DNA of 64,000 nucleotides from Cerioporus squamosus (Eukaryota > Basidiomycota > Agaricomycetes > Polyporales > Polyporaceae): the NCBI GenBank assembly GCA_022592435.1, contig JABYQS010000032.1, positions 208,486-272,485 on the forward strand, given 5' to 3'. Below, one piece after another: positions 44,745 through 55,700 of the stretch. The first letter of the stretch is position 1, and each line of letters opens with the position of its first letter. The notes beneath the pieces were generated by a model, which searched no databases, was not told the origin of the DNA, and worked only from the letters and a program-made list of their open reading frames with translations. The position numbers and the translations under genes were made by a program.

Positions 44745-46740
44745 TTGCGCGTGCCTGTAAGCTCCAGGGCTCCGAGAGTTTCACTCTCAACCTCTCTGCA
44801 AAGTCCGCCTCTGTCGCTACTGCTCGGAGTTCATCCGTTTCCGATGCTCCTCCGGACCTCCCCGGAGTTCCCAAAGAGTATCACGAATTTGCGGACGTCT
44901 TCAGCAAGACTCGAGCGGACACCCTTCCGGAACACCGTCCCTACGACCTCAAAATCGATCTAGAAGACGGAGCCATTCCACCCCTTGGACCTATCTACTC
45001 CCTCTCGAAGCTCAAGCTCGACACTCTCCAAGAGTACATCGAAGAGAATCTCCGCTCGGATTTCATCTGCCCCTCCAACTCTCCGTGTGGAGCTCCTGGT
45101 CCTATTCGTCAAGAAGAAGGACGGCTCACTCCGCTTGTGCGTCGACTACCGCGGGTTGAACAAGATCACTCGGAAGGACCGTTATCCCCTTCCCCTCGTC
45201 TCGGACCTCCTCGACGCTCCGCGGAAGGCTCGGATCTACACCAAGATCGACCTCCGACATGCCTACAACCTAGTCCGAATAGCCCCAGGAGATGAATGGA
45301 AGACGGCTTTCCGAACGCGCTACGGATCGTTCGAATGGCGCGTCATACCTTTCGGACTTTCCAACGCTCCGGCTGCCTTCCAACGCTTCGTCAACGAAAT
45401 CTTCGTGGACTTGCTAGATGTTTGCGTCGTCGTGTATCTGGACGACATCCTCATCTACTCCGACAACCCCGCCGATCACCGGAAGCACGTCAAAGAAGTC
45501 CTACGACGTCTCCAGAAGCACAAGCTCTATGCTCGCGCCGACAAGTGCAAGTTCCACTCGGACTCCGTCGAGTACCTCGGCTACATCCTCTCCGCCAAAG
45601 GACTCACGATGTTGGACTCCAAGGTCAAGACGATTCTCGAGTGGCCGGAACCCCGGAAAGTCCGAGACATACAGTCCTTCCTCGGATTCGCCAACTTCTA
45701 CCGGTGTTTCATCCCTCGCTACTCCGAGATCATCCTCCCCCTCACCCGTCTCACCCGCAAGAATGTTCCTTGGAACTTCTCCGATGAATGCCGCGACGCC
45801 TTTAACTCTCTCAAAAAGGCGTTCACCACAGCTCCGGTTCTTCACCACTGGGAATCGGATCGGCAAATCACCGTCGAGACGGATGCCTCGGACTACACTA
45901 TCGCCGGAATTCTGTCCATCACCACGGACTCCGGTGAACTCCATCCCATCGCTTTCCACTCCCGTACCCTCTCCGGTGCGGAGTTGAACTATGACACTCA
46001 TGACAAGGAACTCTTGGCCATCTTCGAAGCGTTCAAGACTTGGCGACACTACCTCGAGGGTTCTGGAACTCCGATCGACGTCGTCACGGATCACAAGAAC
46101 CTCGAGTACTTCTCCACCACAAAACTCCTCACCCGCCGCCAAGCCCGCTGGTCCGAGTACCTGTCGCAGTTCAACATGGTTATCCGATTCCGACCCGGAA
46201 AGCTCGGAGCAAAACCCGACGCACTCACTCGCCGTTGGGACGTCTACCCAAAGGAGGGGGACAGTGACTACTCCGTCGTCAACCCACACAACTTCCGACC
46301 AGTCTTCACTCAGGAACAGCTCGCTTCCTCCCTCCGGGCGACAATCCTCCATGCTCCGGTCCTCCGTGCGGTGTTCGTCCTCGACGATACCCAACTCCAC
46401 GCGGACATCCGCTCCGCTCAAACCTCCGAGAACCCTTCTCCGGAGCTCGCCGCAGGTCTCTCGCATGCCTTGGAAGCCGACCACCCCGCTGGTCTTTCAA
46501 CGACGATGGTTTCCTATGTCTCAGCAACCGCATCTACGTCCCGGACTCCGGAGACCTCCGACTCCGAGTCCTTCGGTCCCGTCACGATCACCCAACCGCG
46601 GGCCACTGGGGACAGAACAAGACTCAGGACCTCGTCCTCCGGGACTACAACTGGCCCGGACTCCGCAACTTCATCCGAGACTACTGCAAAACCTGTACCA
46701 CATGCGCGAGATCCAAGGTTCCCCGTCATCTGCCCTACGG
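44745..46740 (+). pseudogene. pol: Gypsy reverse transcriptase/RNase H, frameshifted
   Basis: RT blocks run in order: LFVKKKDGSLRLCVDYRGLN, RYPLPLVSDLLD, VIPFGLSNAPAAFQRFVN, YLDDILIYSD (catalytic YLDD), LGYILSAKG and FLGFANFYRCFI. RNase H follows (TVETDASDYTIAGIL, DKELLAIFEAFKTWRHYL, VVTDHKNLEYF). Copies RNA into DNA and degrades the template. Two 1-nt frame breaks are visible: near 45100, where an extra G splits SPCGAP from LFVKKK, and near 46480-46500, before the integrase zinc region. This copy cannot encode a full Pol as read. Confidence 0.85.
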
Positions 46741-47875
46741 AACATTGAAGCAACTCCCCATCCCCGAACGGCCCTGGAACTCCATTTCCATGGACCTCAT
46801 CGAACAGCTCCCGGACTCCGACGGCTACACCGCGATACTTGTCATTGTTGACCGGTTGACCAAGCAGTCGATCTTCATTCCGACTCACAATACGCTCAAC
46901 GCCCAGGAGCTCGCCGAACTCTTCGTCCTTCATGTGTTCTCCAAGCACGGAGTTCCGTCCCACGTCACTTCCGATCGGGGCTCGGAGTTCGTGTCTCACT
47001 TCTTCCGTTCCCTCGGTAAAGCTCTCGACATGAAGCTTCACTTCACCTCCGGTTATCATCCTGAAGGCGACGGACAAACGGAACGCGTTAACCAGACCCT
47101 AGAGCAGTACCTCCGCATCTATTGCAACTATCAACAGGACAACTGGTCCAAACTCCTGCCCCTTGCGGAGTTTGCGTACAACAACGCTCCGAACGCCACT
47201 ACCGGACTCTCTCCCTTCTTCGCCAACAAGGGCTACCACCCCGGACTTGCAGTCCACCCGGAACGTGATCTCACCTCTGCCCGTGCCCGCGAGTTCGCCA
47301 TCGATCTCGACGAACTCCACTCCGAACTCCGGAATCGCATCGCCGAAGCCCAGGCTCGCTACCAAGTTCAGGCCGACAAGCACCGACTTCCAGCACCGGA
47401 CTTCCGGATCGGAGATTACGCATATGTCCGAGCACAGTTCATCCGTTCTACTCGCCCTACGAAGAAACTCTCTGAGAAGTTCCTAGGCCCCTACGAGATC
47501 ATCGCTCAGCCCGGAACTCACTCCTTCACCCTCCGTTTACCCGACTCTATGCGGGCCATTCACCCCGTCTTCCACGTCTCTCAGCTGGAACCCGCAACTC
47601 CGAACACTATTCCCGGGCGCGTCCAAACTCCGCCCCCACCAGTCGAAGTCGACGGAGAACCGGAGTATGAGATCTCTGAAATCCTCGACTCCAAGATCGA
47701 CCGTCGGCGCCGGTCCTGTCAACTTCTGTACCTGGTCCGTTGGGCCGGTTACGAAGGCACCGACGAAGAGACTTTGTGGATCCTCGCCACGGAGCTCGGA
47801 CACGCGCAGGAACTCGTGGCGGACTTCCATGCTTCTTACCCGGATAAACCCGGACCTCTTGCTTCTTTGCCTTAG
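46500..47875 (+). CDS. Gypsy integrase with C-terminal chromodomain
   Basis: From about 46500 the frame holds the HHCC zinc-binding region (HDHPTAGHWGQ, then YCKTCTTCARSK). The catalytic core has Asp in SISMDLIEQL, Asp in TSDRGSEFVS, and Glu in GDGQTERVNQTLEQY. The last 80 residues form a chromodomain: EYEISEILDSK, then LYLVRWAGYEGTDEETLW. This module is typical of chromoviruses and is thought to steer integration toward modified histones. The stop is at 47873-47875. The core is intact; the connection to RT is broken. Confidence 0.88.
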
Positions 47876-48075
47876 TCACACCATCCACATCCATTTTACT
47901 TATTCACTTCATATTACTTACTTATGAATACTTATCATTTCTGTTCACACTTCACGCTTTGTTATGATTCAGAAACCGATTCATTGTTCTATCTACTCTG
48001 GAGCTCCGTTGTCTCCAGGACTCCGTCTGCTCTTCTCCGCCACCCTCACCTCCGATTCCTTCTTCCCCCTCAACC

Positions 48076-49006
48076 TCAACTCCTGGTTCCCTCTCCCGCA
48101 CCCTCTCCTTCACCCTCTCCTTGGCCCTCATCTCCGGCCTCTCCCTGCGCCTCCCCAGACTCCTCATTTCCGGACTCCGAGCCGACTCCGTCTCCTCCGC
48201 CTCCGGCTCGTACGACGGGTCTCCTCCTCCGTCGTCGACCTGACGATTCCACTCGGCCCCGCGGGGAGCCCCCGGAAGTACGGGCCAGATACCCGTCGAG
48301 GGCCTCGACCTGCGCCCGCGCGTGCGAGAACTTGGCCATCTCCTTACGGAGGCTCCGCATCTCCGAGCGGGTGTCCCACATCTCCTGGAGGAGACGTCCG
48401 AACAAGTCCCTCGTGTCGAGGGAATCGACGGAGCTGTCTCCCCCCTTCGGACCCCGAGAGTCCGGCCGGACTCCGCTTCTTCTCGGCTCCGGCTCCGGCT
48501 CTGGCTCGCTCCGCTCGCTCCCTCGCCTTGCCCTTGTCCTTGGAGGGCCCGGCCACCGGCTGCTCCTGCGTCTTCTTCGGCTTCTTCGGAGGCGGAGCAC
48601 CTCCTCGACTTCGCTGTCCACGACCTCCTTCGACGGTCGCTTCCGCTTCTTCACCATCTCCGGCGGTGTTCCGCCCACGCACTTCCCCTTGCGCTGCACG
48701 CACGAGGCGCAGCTCGCCACTCGCGAGCTGTCCAGGTACCACCGGCACGCCGCGGACTTCTTCCGGCAGGCGTCGCAGGGTACTCTGCAAGTCATTAGTC
48801 GGACCCCGAACTCCGAAACCCGACCACTCACTTGGCATCGGCCTTTGGCCGTTTGTCGTCCTCCCGCTGTTCCTCTCCTCCTCCGCCTTCTCCGCTGCGG
48901 CCAACTCCGCCAGCTCCTCGTCCGCCTTCCTTTTCCTCTCCTCCGCCTCCTTGCGTCTCCGCGCGAGGTCCGTCGACTCGGGCTTGGAGTTCTGCGGTTT
49001 CGTCAT
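48076..49006 (-). CDS. Antisense cysteine-cluster protein encoded inside Gypsy 3' region
   Basis: Between the integrase stop and the 3' LTR lies a leftward two-exon gene. Exon 1 is 49006-48828 (MTKPQNSKPES..., charged helix REAEERKRKADEELAELAA-type). Exon 2 is 48784-48076. A gtggtc donor and gcag acceptor keep phase (888 nt, 295 aa); a gtgagt four bases upstream would not. Exon 2 opens with a Cys cluster (VPCDACRKKSAACRW, then SCASCVQRKGKC) recalling Zn2Cys6-type DNA binding, followed by Arg/Pro/Glu-rich sequence, a coiled-coil-like stretch (RLLQEMWDTRSEMRSLRKEM) and a Gly/Glu tail. A TATATAA box (49076-49082, minus strand) sits 70 bp upstream of the ATG. Function unknown; regulation of the element is a guess. 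Confidence 0.7.
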
Positions 49007-49075
49007 CGCGGTAGTGGTAGTGGTGGTAGTGGAGGAAGAAGAAGAAGTTTGAAGTCCCAACACCGACGACCGGTC

Positions 49076-49082
49076 TTATATA
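49076..49082 (-). promoter_or_regulatory. TATA box of antisense gene
   Basis: TATATAA on the minus strand, 70 bp upstream of the antisense ATG and outside the LTR. The spacing suits a transcript start about 30 bp downstream. Confidence 0.5.
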
Positions 49083-49211
49083 GGCTGGACTCCGACCCCC
49101 GATCTCCGATCACCGATTCCGTGAAGAACTCCTTCTCCGATCACTCAGTCCACGTCATCCTGAAACACTTCCAATTTGGTCCTCGAGGGCTCGGACCCAG
49201 TGGGGGGGCAC

Positions 49212-49931
49212 TGTTACATCCCGTGCTCCAAGACACCCAACTCCGGACTCAACTCCGACCGGACTCCGGTTCGTCCGTTGACTCATACTTACTTCCTCAT
49301 CCTTTCGTTGTGACTCATCCTTACTACGATACTTACCCCTTACTATCCGCTCCCCTCGGACTCCGATCACCTCCGCAGTCCCGATAGTATTACCCGTTTG
49401 TATCCGCACTTGTATCCACTTGTATCCGCACTTACCTCCATTTCCTATTGGCTACTTACTTGCTTCCGCCTTGGCACCGGACTCCGACTCCTGTCTCTAC
49501 TTTTAGCTTACCCCTTTCGGACCTCCGGACTTTGGTATTTAAGCCTGCTTGTATTCTCCCTTAGACCTCAGTTCTGATATCTCGTTTACTTCCCTCTTAT
49601 CCTTCTCGGTATCAACAACTCAATCTATTGTCTTCCCTTCTAACTCGTCCGCACCTCCGTCCGGACTTCTGACCTCCGACCTCCGACCTCCGTCTTCCGA
49701 CTCTGGTCTCTCGGCTTCTGACTCTCTGGTTCCCTTTCTGCTTGACTTCCTCCTTCGTTGCTTACTCCGGTATAAACTCCGGAGTTCTGTTCCTTTGCAA
49801 ATAGAAGACACCTTGCGTCTCCTCAGGGCATTGGTCAATAACTTCGCCGAAGTCTTCACTTGCGCGCTGCCTTCGGACTTCGGACTTCGGACTTCGTTCC
49901 GGAGTTTGACTTGGCATGCATAGTCTTAACA
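49212..49931 (+). repeat. Gypsy 3' LTR
   Basis: 720 bp, same length and ends as the 5' LTR, with about 19 substitutions by eye, mostly transitions. Confidence 0.92.
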
Positions 49932-49954
49932 CCCCCCCCCCCCCCCCCCCCCCC
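49932..49954. repeat. Poly-C tract (23 nt) at Gypsy target site
   Basis: An uninterrupted run of 23 C directly after the 3' LTR. The 5' flank of the element also ends in ccccc. The exact length may be an assembly estimate. Confidence 0.8.
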
Positions 49955-50189
49955 GTATCGCCTCCTGATTGCAAGATGGATGGGAGCTGATCTCCGGCCA
50001 ATGGGCGCAATGTGCAAGAGACGAAGGCATGCGTACTCTCTAAGGGTGAAATTGGACGCCCCTGTCGCCGTTAGGGATATGGTCAGACTCCTTGCAAGCT
50101 CTCCATCGGAGTACCTCATACCTTCGGACCCCATCTTCAAGTACGACATGTACGACCCGCATGTATCAGGACGGGTGCTCGAGGTATGA
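49955..50189 (+). pseudogene. Host coding fragment split by Gypsy
   Basis: The frame that reads poly-C as proline continues PYRLLIARWMGADLRPMGA and PSEYLIPSDPIFKYDMYDPH to a stop at 50187-50189. It looks like real protein, and the left flank of the Gypsy is also Pro-rich coding-like sequence. I infer that the element landed in the proline tract of one gene. Family unknown. Confidence 0.4.
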
Positions 50190-50997
50190 AAGATCAGCCA
50201 CAGGATGGGGAGGATGACGATTCTCAATCTGTGTCGAGGGAACATGGTGGAGGAGGTGGAAGTCACTTTCCCCTACCTCCCGGAGATATCAGGCAGACCC
50301 ATCGGCCAAAGGGAGAAAATGGAACTAGCCACAGAAGGAGTAGAAAACAGTCTAGAGCTACTCACATGCGTCAGACCGGCAAGGCTAGAGCCGGGAACAG
50401 AATGTATGGGCTCGGATTGCGTCTTAGATAGACCAGATGCATCATAGCATCAGCTTCTAAAGCAGAACACAGAACAAGGGACAGAACAACAGTGATTAAT
50501 GACTGAACGGCACGACATGCACCACGAGCACGCCCCATACACATGCTGGATGAGGTCACATGGAGTTTCGTATGCCAGGAACATGATACAGCAACACACG
50601 GGCAACCGGCGATGGAAGACAAACGTGCAGCAGCGGGACTCTGCAAGGTTGCCTGCCATGCCCCTCTGCTGATACCAGAAGAAGAACATACGTGATGGAC
50701 GAACTGACGCGTCTGCTACACAAGGAGCCGTGGTGTTCTGCGAAGTACCGGCAAGGCACGGCGGCACCAAGCATGATGCAAGAATACGATTGAGGCGGCG
50801 CTGTACAGACGCAAACTTTGGCAAACTGGGTTACGCCGAGGGAAGGCTACCGTTCAATAAACTAATACCGCAATCCTCGCCGGACGAGAGCCAAACACTG
50901 TTTAGCGCTCTTGTTTCTTTCTGCCGCTGTCAGGCTTTCCGCTCTCTCCCGTTTGCTTGCCCGACTCTTAAGATCGTCGTCTCTCGTCTTACGCCCC
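50190..50997. other. Unassigned interval
   Basis: A short plus-strand ORF (50186-50431, Gly/Ser/Arg-rich) and a minus-strand Cys-rich ORF (50824-50450) are present, neither recognised. Confidence 0.3.
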
Positions 50998-51188
50998 TCA
51001 GTCTTGCACTCTACTTGAGCGCGTCGTACTGAGGGTATGTTCCACTGCCGTTACGGCATTACTCACATATCTCTTCATATGCTGATGTATCTATGTAGCT
51101 TGTTGCGTCTGCTTCTAGGTACATAATACATTCAGTCTTGCACTCTACTCGAGCGCGTTGTACTGAGGCTTGTTGCGTCTGCTTCTAG
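50998..51188 (+). repeat. Tandem X-[GT..AG]-Y / X-Y structure, locus B
   Basis: X (50998-51034, tcagtcttgcactctact...gtactgagg) is followed by a 64-nt interval 51035-51098 beginning GTATGT, containing tgctgatg (branch-site-like) and ending CTATGTAG. Y (51099-51118, cttgttgcgtctgcttctag) comes next. After a 13-nt spacer starting gtac, X (51132-51168, two substitutions) and Y (51169-51188) recur directly fused. Same plan as locus A with largely different sequence; both X segments begin tcagtct and both Y segments end ctag. Confidence 0.82.
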
Positions 51189-53415
51189 ATCGCAATTCAG
51201 TACTCCAAGTTGCTATATGCACCACCAGCGCACAAGCAAACCGCAAGGCGCGTGTTCTAGGCGCTGCCACGGAGATGCACCTCTCTGATTTGTCCTCACG
51301 TTTTCAATAAGAATCAGTAAGTCCCTAAGGAGCTGGGGAGACACACAGACCTGGAAGGCATAAGGATGTGGCCTTTGTCACGACATGTCCCTGCTGTCCC
51401 TCTGCGGGCCTACTGAGACCTGCGTAAACGTGGGTGATGAGCATTCTGAGCATCGATGCCGAACTGAACGCCTGGAGCGATGCATACGAGAAGGTTTGAG
51501 GAGCCTACGGATAATCAGCGGACACTTCTCTACGTCGCTAGCCAACGAGTCGGCACCTCGGATGGAAAACACCCGATGCTGCCCTAGGCACTGTCTCCTC
51601 ACCTAGTTTCAGCGTAAGGGTGAGTGCGATTTTCTCCTGATATGCAAGGCCTCTCCCAGTGCACCTAGACGGAGTAGCTTCTGGCGCAGCCTGTACGGGT
51701 TAAGCAGAGATACGGGAAGATGCTGAGGTGCCGCAAAAACTCGTGAGCGCGCCAACTGGCTGGCCACGCTGGGACGTCTGGAATAGGAAGGCTGGAGGGC
51801 CGGTAGCTCGGCAAGGCAAACTGCGACAACCTTGAGACTACCGATGTCAGCTTGCTCTTAACGCCCACTACTCAGGGAACTGGCACTCTTCCTTCATCCT
51901 CGAAATCAACCCCCTGCTCGCTGCTCTGCTCCCCTCATCGACGTGCTCCAGCTGATGCCTGGTACGACACGTCGATGACACCGCAAGGAGGGCCAGACCG
52001 CAACTGGCGCAGGCAGGAGGTTGGAATAGAAGCGGGCTGTTGTTGGGGTTTCTCGCACATAAACTGTAAGCTCTGTCCTCGCCCTCCTCTCCTCCCTGCA
52101 CCCCTGCGTACCAAACTCCTCGAATCGAAACCATCGCTGAAACGCTTGATCTGCTTGCCATGCAGAACTACCCGCTCTCAAAGGATTCACAGACTACGCT
52201 CGTCGACCCAACGACCCCGCAGGGCTTACGCATTCTCACGCTGTCGACTCCGTCGCCCGCTCCCCAAAATGACACTAATGCGCCGGCCATGACTCCTACG
52301 CCCCACGACCCTGCGTCGATGGGCTCGCGCTTGCCTACCCCCTCGTTGTCAATGACACACTTGAGCAACTCGAGCTGTCCCCTCCACCTCTCACTCAGGT
52401 GCCATATGTGTCCGACGAGGGCACGGAGGCCACCACGGAAAAAGCTCCCCTCTGTGGGAGCCACAACGAAGCTGGCGGCGGGCACCCTCCAATGCGGCAC
52501 GAGCATCCCAGAGCTGACCAGGTTGTGCAACCCCAGGTATGCGCTCTCTCTCTCATACTACTTGCCAGCTCTGACATTATGGACGAAGCCCCATGCTGCG
52601 ACCGCTGCCCCTCCCCTCCGCCTTCCCCTGGGATCCCCCGAACCCATCTCATCATGGGGCTCGAGACTCATGTGGGATGCGACGCTGGACTCAACCCCGC
52701 TGAGTTTCGACTTCAGTGTGACGGCAAGGGTGTCGACCACCCCAACCCCGTCTGCGAAGTCTGCTCCGACCAAGGAAGCTCGCGCCACAGATAAATGCAG
52801 CACCCAAACGAACAAAGTGGACACCCGCACCTCCCCGGCAGACATGGACGCTGCATTCGCACCCCTTCTGGCCTTCCCCACCCCATTTTTGGTCCCCGCT
52901 CTCAGCGTAGTGCCCAGGAGGCCCCGCTGCAGGAGACACAGCATGGAGATCCCCAACGTGACGATGGGAGCAACCGCAGCGCGCTCGACATCAATCGCGC
53001 ACGCCATGCTGACCATGCCACTGACTACTTTGCCTTCTTCAGTACGCCGCCGATACTATACGACCCCCCGCATTATCACAAGCACGTCCTCCCTGGCCAG
53101 CAATCGGCTAACACTGATGATGATGTCCCAATTGCATCGAACTACCGGTTTGGGCATGCAGCTGAGCGTGGACACGGCGGCGGCGCACCTGCCGGTGAAG
53201 AGTCCCGCGCCCTGTACGATGGTGAGCAAAACTGAGACTCCTCTCTCCGCGATGAGTTCCGGACCCATAGGAAGCGAACATGGGCAGGCACCCTCGACCC
53301 AGAAGATATACGACGAGGGCTCCAATGCCTCCGGACCTCGAGTACGAGGCCCTCCTCGCGATTTGGAAGATGGAGCCACGATACGAATACTTCAAGCATC
53401 GCCTCTAACCCTTGG
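51189..53415. other. Unassigned; low-complexity coding-like sequence on plus strand
   Basis: Plus-strand open stretches (52160-53470 and overlapping frames) are Pro/Thr/Ser/His-rich. Switches between frames near plausible GT/AG signals suggest a multi-exon low-complexity gene, but no exon set could be fixed and no domain is recognised. Confidence 0.3.
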
Positions 53416-54657
53416 GTGGGGATTCCGCAGGGTAGCACAACAAATGTATGGGGTTATCAGGTCTCGGTAGCCCCCTTTCCTGTAGTGATGTCTATGCCTG
53501 CTTATCCTACTGTACAAGTCTCGACTCCACGATACACACAGCTCGGAACCTCGCTTACCTCCCGCAACGCACCTCCCGGAACGAGCCTCTTGCGACAGGA
53601 GAGCCGTCAGATGCACATGTCTGAACGACTGCCGGCAAGCGCCGCTCGCCAACCTCCGGGACCGAGTAATAGGAGTCACGTCGAGGTCTGGGCTCCTGAG
53701 CAGGGCCTTATCGACATTGACATGGAGCCGCAGGAGCAGGTATCCTCCCCCATCCTGGAGGTGCCGAAGAGGGATAAAGGAAAATGGCACCAAGTGTATG
53801 TCGAGGAGGACCCAGCCGAGGCGAGTGGGTTCCAGGAGGCAGACAATACCCAGAGCAATGAATGGGACGACTACAAGCTTGAGGAAGCCAGGCACCGGAG
53901 TCTACGACAGTCCCTTCTGGACAGGGTGCGAGGCAGACAGTGGGGCCACGACCGACATCCGCAGTCCTCGGGCGCTGGCCCTTCTAGATTGAGGGACGCT
54001 TTTGACGTCTTCCGCGATGGCGAGCACGCAAGCACGAGTCTCTTGCGAGAGGACTACTCCGCGCAGAACTCTCGACACCCGGCAAACGGTAGCGGCATCA
54101 CCTCTCGCCCTGCCACGCGAGGACTCACGGCTGGTGACCACCAACAGAGTGACCGCGACTTCTATCCGGCCCCGAACACGAGGGTCGCCCAGTATCTCGC
54201 CGCGCACTCTTTGAGAGCCCCCTCCCCACAGTCCCCAACCCCTGCTCCCTTTCCCCAATGCTCCCCTCTCTCAAGGCTTGCTAACCTCCAGCGGAGCGCC
54301 TCCCCGTCTGGCGACCTTCTCTCCAGCCGACTGGAGAGACGGAGCGGCAGGGCAACACGAGACACTTCCATCGCCTTCGGTCTGCCACACGCCCCTGGGA
54401 ATCGCAAGAGTCACCACTACGACGTCAGCTACGAGGACGGGGACTCAAGTGGATGGTGGAGAGAGGAGGGAGAGATCCTCCCGATGGTGCTACAAGCCGA
54501 CTTAATGGATGCAGACGACATACTGACAGCCACACCACCTAACGGCTTCCCTCATAGATGCCGCAAAGCCAACGGACGAGGACACGCGTTGTATTCCATT
54601 CCTTGTATGGCTCCCTGTCATCTCACGTGCATTAGGTTGGCTTGTATTGAATTCTGA
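53416..54657 (+). CDS. Hypothetical low-complexity protein next to Helitron
   Basis: The 413-codon ORF is Ser/Arg/Pro/Gln-rich with charged motifs (KRDKGKWHQVYVEEDPAEA, NEWDDYKLEEARHRSLRQSL). Its last 40 codons overlap, in another frame, sequence that encodes the Helitron protein (IPFLVWLPVISRALGWLVL). The annotated end is therefore doubtful, and it may be fused to or truncated by the Helitron. No family recognised. The repetitive acidic/basic composition would suit a nuclear scaffold or Gag-like protein, but that is speculation. Confidence 0.4.
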   Translation: MGIPQGSTTNVWGYQVSVAPFPVVMSMPAYPTVQVSTPRYTQLGTSLTSRNAPPGTSLLRQESRQMHMSERLPASAARQPPGPSNRSHVEVWAPEQGLIDIDMEPQEQVSSPILEVPKRDKGKWHQVYVEEDPAEASGFQEADNTQSNEWDDYKLEEARHRSLRQSLLDRVRGRQWGHDRHPQSSGAGPSRLRDAFDVFRDGEHASTSLLREDYSAQNSRHPANGSGITSRPATRGLTAGDHQQSDRDFYPAPNTRVAQYLAAHSLRAPSPQSPTPAPFPQCSPLSRLANLQRSASPSGDLLSSRLERRSGRATRDTSIAFGLPHAPGNRKSHHYDVSYEDGDSSGWWREEGEILPMVLQADLMDADDILTATPPNGFPHRCRKANGRGHALYSIPCMAPCHLTCIRLACIEF

Positions 54658-55695
54658 GGAGTACACTGATGTCGCCATCTCTGCAGAGAATCTAGTCACC
54701 TACCACGAGAACGAACCTCCTCTGGGTATCATCTATTGTCAACCCTCCACTGAAGAGTCTGACGGGTCTCTAGCTGTCTTTGAATTGGTTAACTCTTGTG
54801 GTGTCGACGACAGCAAATGCCTCTTCACCGTGCATGGCATCAACAACTCTGAGCTGATCAACATGACCTATGAAGCCAAACTTGCCGCTGCTATCCACCA
54901 CTTTGACTCGGGCGGCCGCGCTCTTGCATATGGACATGAAGACATGCCGACAACTATCTAGCACAACCCAGAGTTGTTTCTGCACATGTTCCCATGGTTA
55001 TACCTGTATGGTCTGGGCAGGTTTGGGAATGCGCGCATGACGGTGAAGCTTAATAAAAGCCCTCATGTCTGTGCGCAGCTCATGTATGCTGATTGTCGCT
55101 TTCAGATGGATCGGTGATTCCCATTCATTGTCTTTAATCACGACCAGATATGGTCCAGTGCGCAGGGTGGGTATCTTCTCACTAGCTCGGAAGAACTTCG
55201 ACCGCATTGTGGAGAAGATTCTGTCTCCATCTCAAGCGGCTTTGGATTCCTTGGTCGAGTGTGGAGCTGGTGGTTCCTACGTTGCTGCTGAAACCAATGC
55301 AGAAAGGCATGCTTCAAACTGACGACCTTTGTGGACCATGTTGCAGGTCATCTCAATGGCTCACATACCGCTCGCAAGTATCAGCACAACGAGATCAAGA
55401 GCCTCATCTATGAGGTCAGTGTCCCTGTCTTTTCATCATGTTTGCCCTTGCTGACTTCAAGAACCCCCTGTGCCTCTATTACTGCAGCAAAGACATCGAC
55501 CTTTTCAACTTCTCTCCGGTTCTGCCAAACAGTAATGATCACATGCGGGCAATCACTCGCAATTCTGTTGGTGCGGCTCGATTTTTTGACCATATTGTGA
55601 AGTTGTTGGTATCTGTGATCTTACACACTGATCAGGACAGACCTGGCCTCTTTGGTCCCACAGAAGCATACTATGGCACCACTTCAACTGAATAG
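54550..55695 (+). pseudogene. Helitron Rep/helicase protein, N-terminal part
   Basis: Blocks PFLVWLPVISRALGWLVL, EEYTDVAISAENL and PLGIIYCQPS are followed by HNPELFLHMFPWLYLYGLGRFGN and FQMDR...FPFIVFNHDQ. Then come FVDHVAGHLNGSHTARKYQHNEI and FALADFKNPLCLYYCS, with VGAARFFDHIVKLLVSVILH. These are the 'Helitron helicase-like N' region that precedes the Rep HUH nuclease in eukaryotic Helitrons. In-frame stops after EDMPTTI and FQMDR and several frame changes show the copy is dead. Rep's HUH motif itself is not visible. Confidence 0.8.
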
Positions 55696-55700
55696 AGTTA

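Larger units (their letters stand above)
41951..49931 (+). mobile_element. Complete chromodomain Gypsy (Ty3-like) retrotransposon
   Basis: The element is bounded by two 720-bp LTRs (41951-42670 and 49212-49931) that start TGTTACATCCCG and end TCTTAACA. Internal order is Gag, protease, RT, RNase H, integrase, chromodomain, which is Ty3/Gypsy. A purine tract (agtgggggggcac) precedes the 3' LTR. The target was C-rich: ccccc precedes the 5' LTR and a C run follows the 3' LTR. The LTRs differ at about 19 positions by eye (about 2.6%), so it is fairly recent. Confidence 0.93.

Noticed and set aside
48344..49063. 239-codon single-exon version of the Gypsy antisense ORF
   Set aside because: It reads through the intron and destroys the Cys cluster; its first Met lies only about 13 bp from the TATA box.
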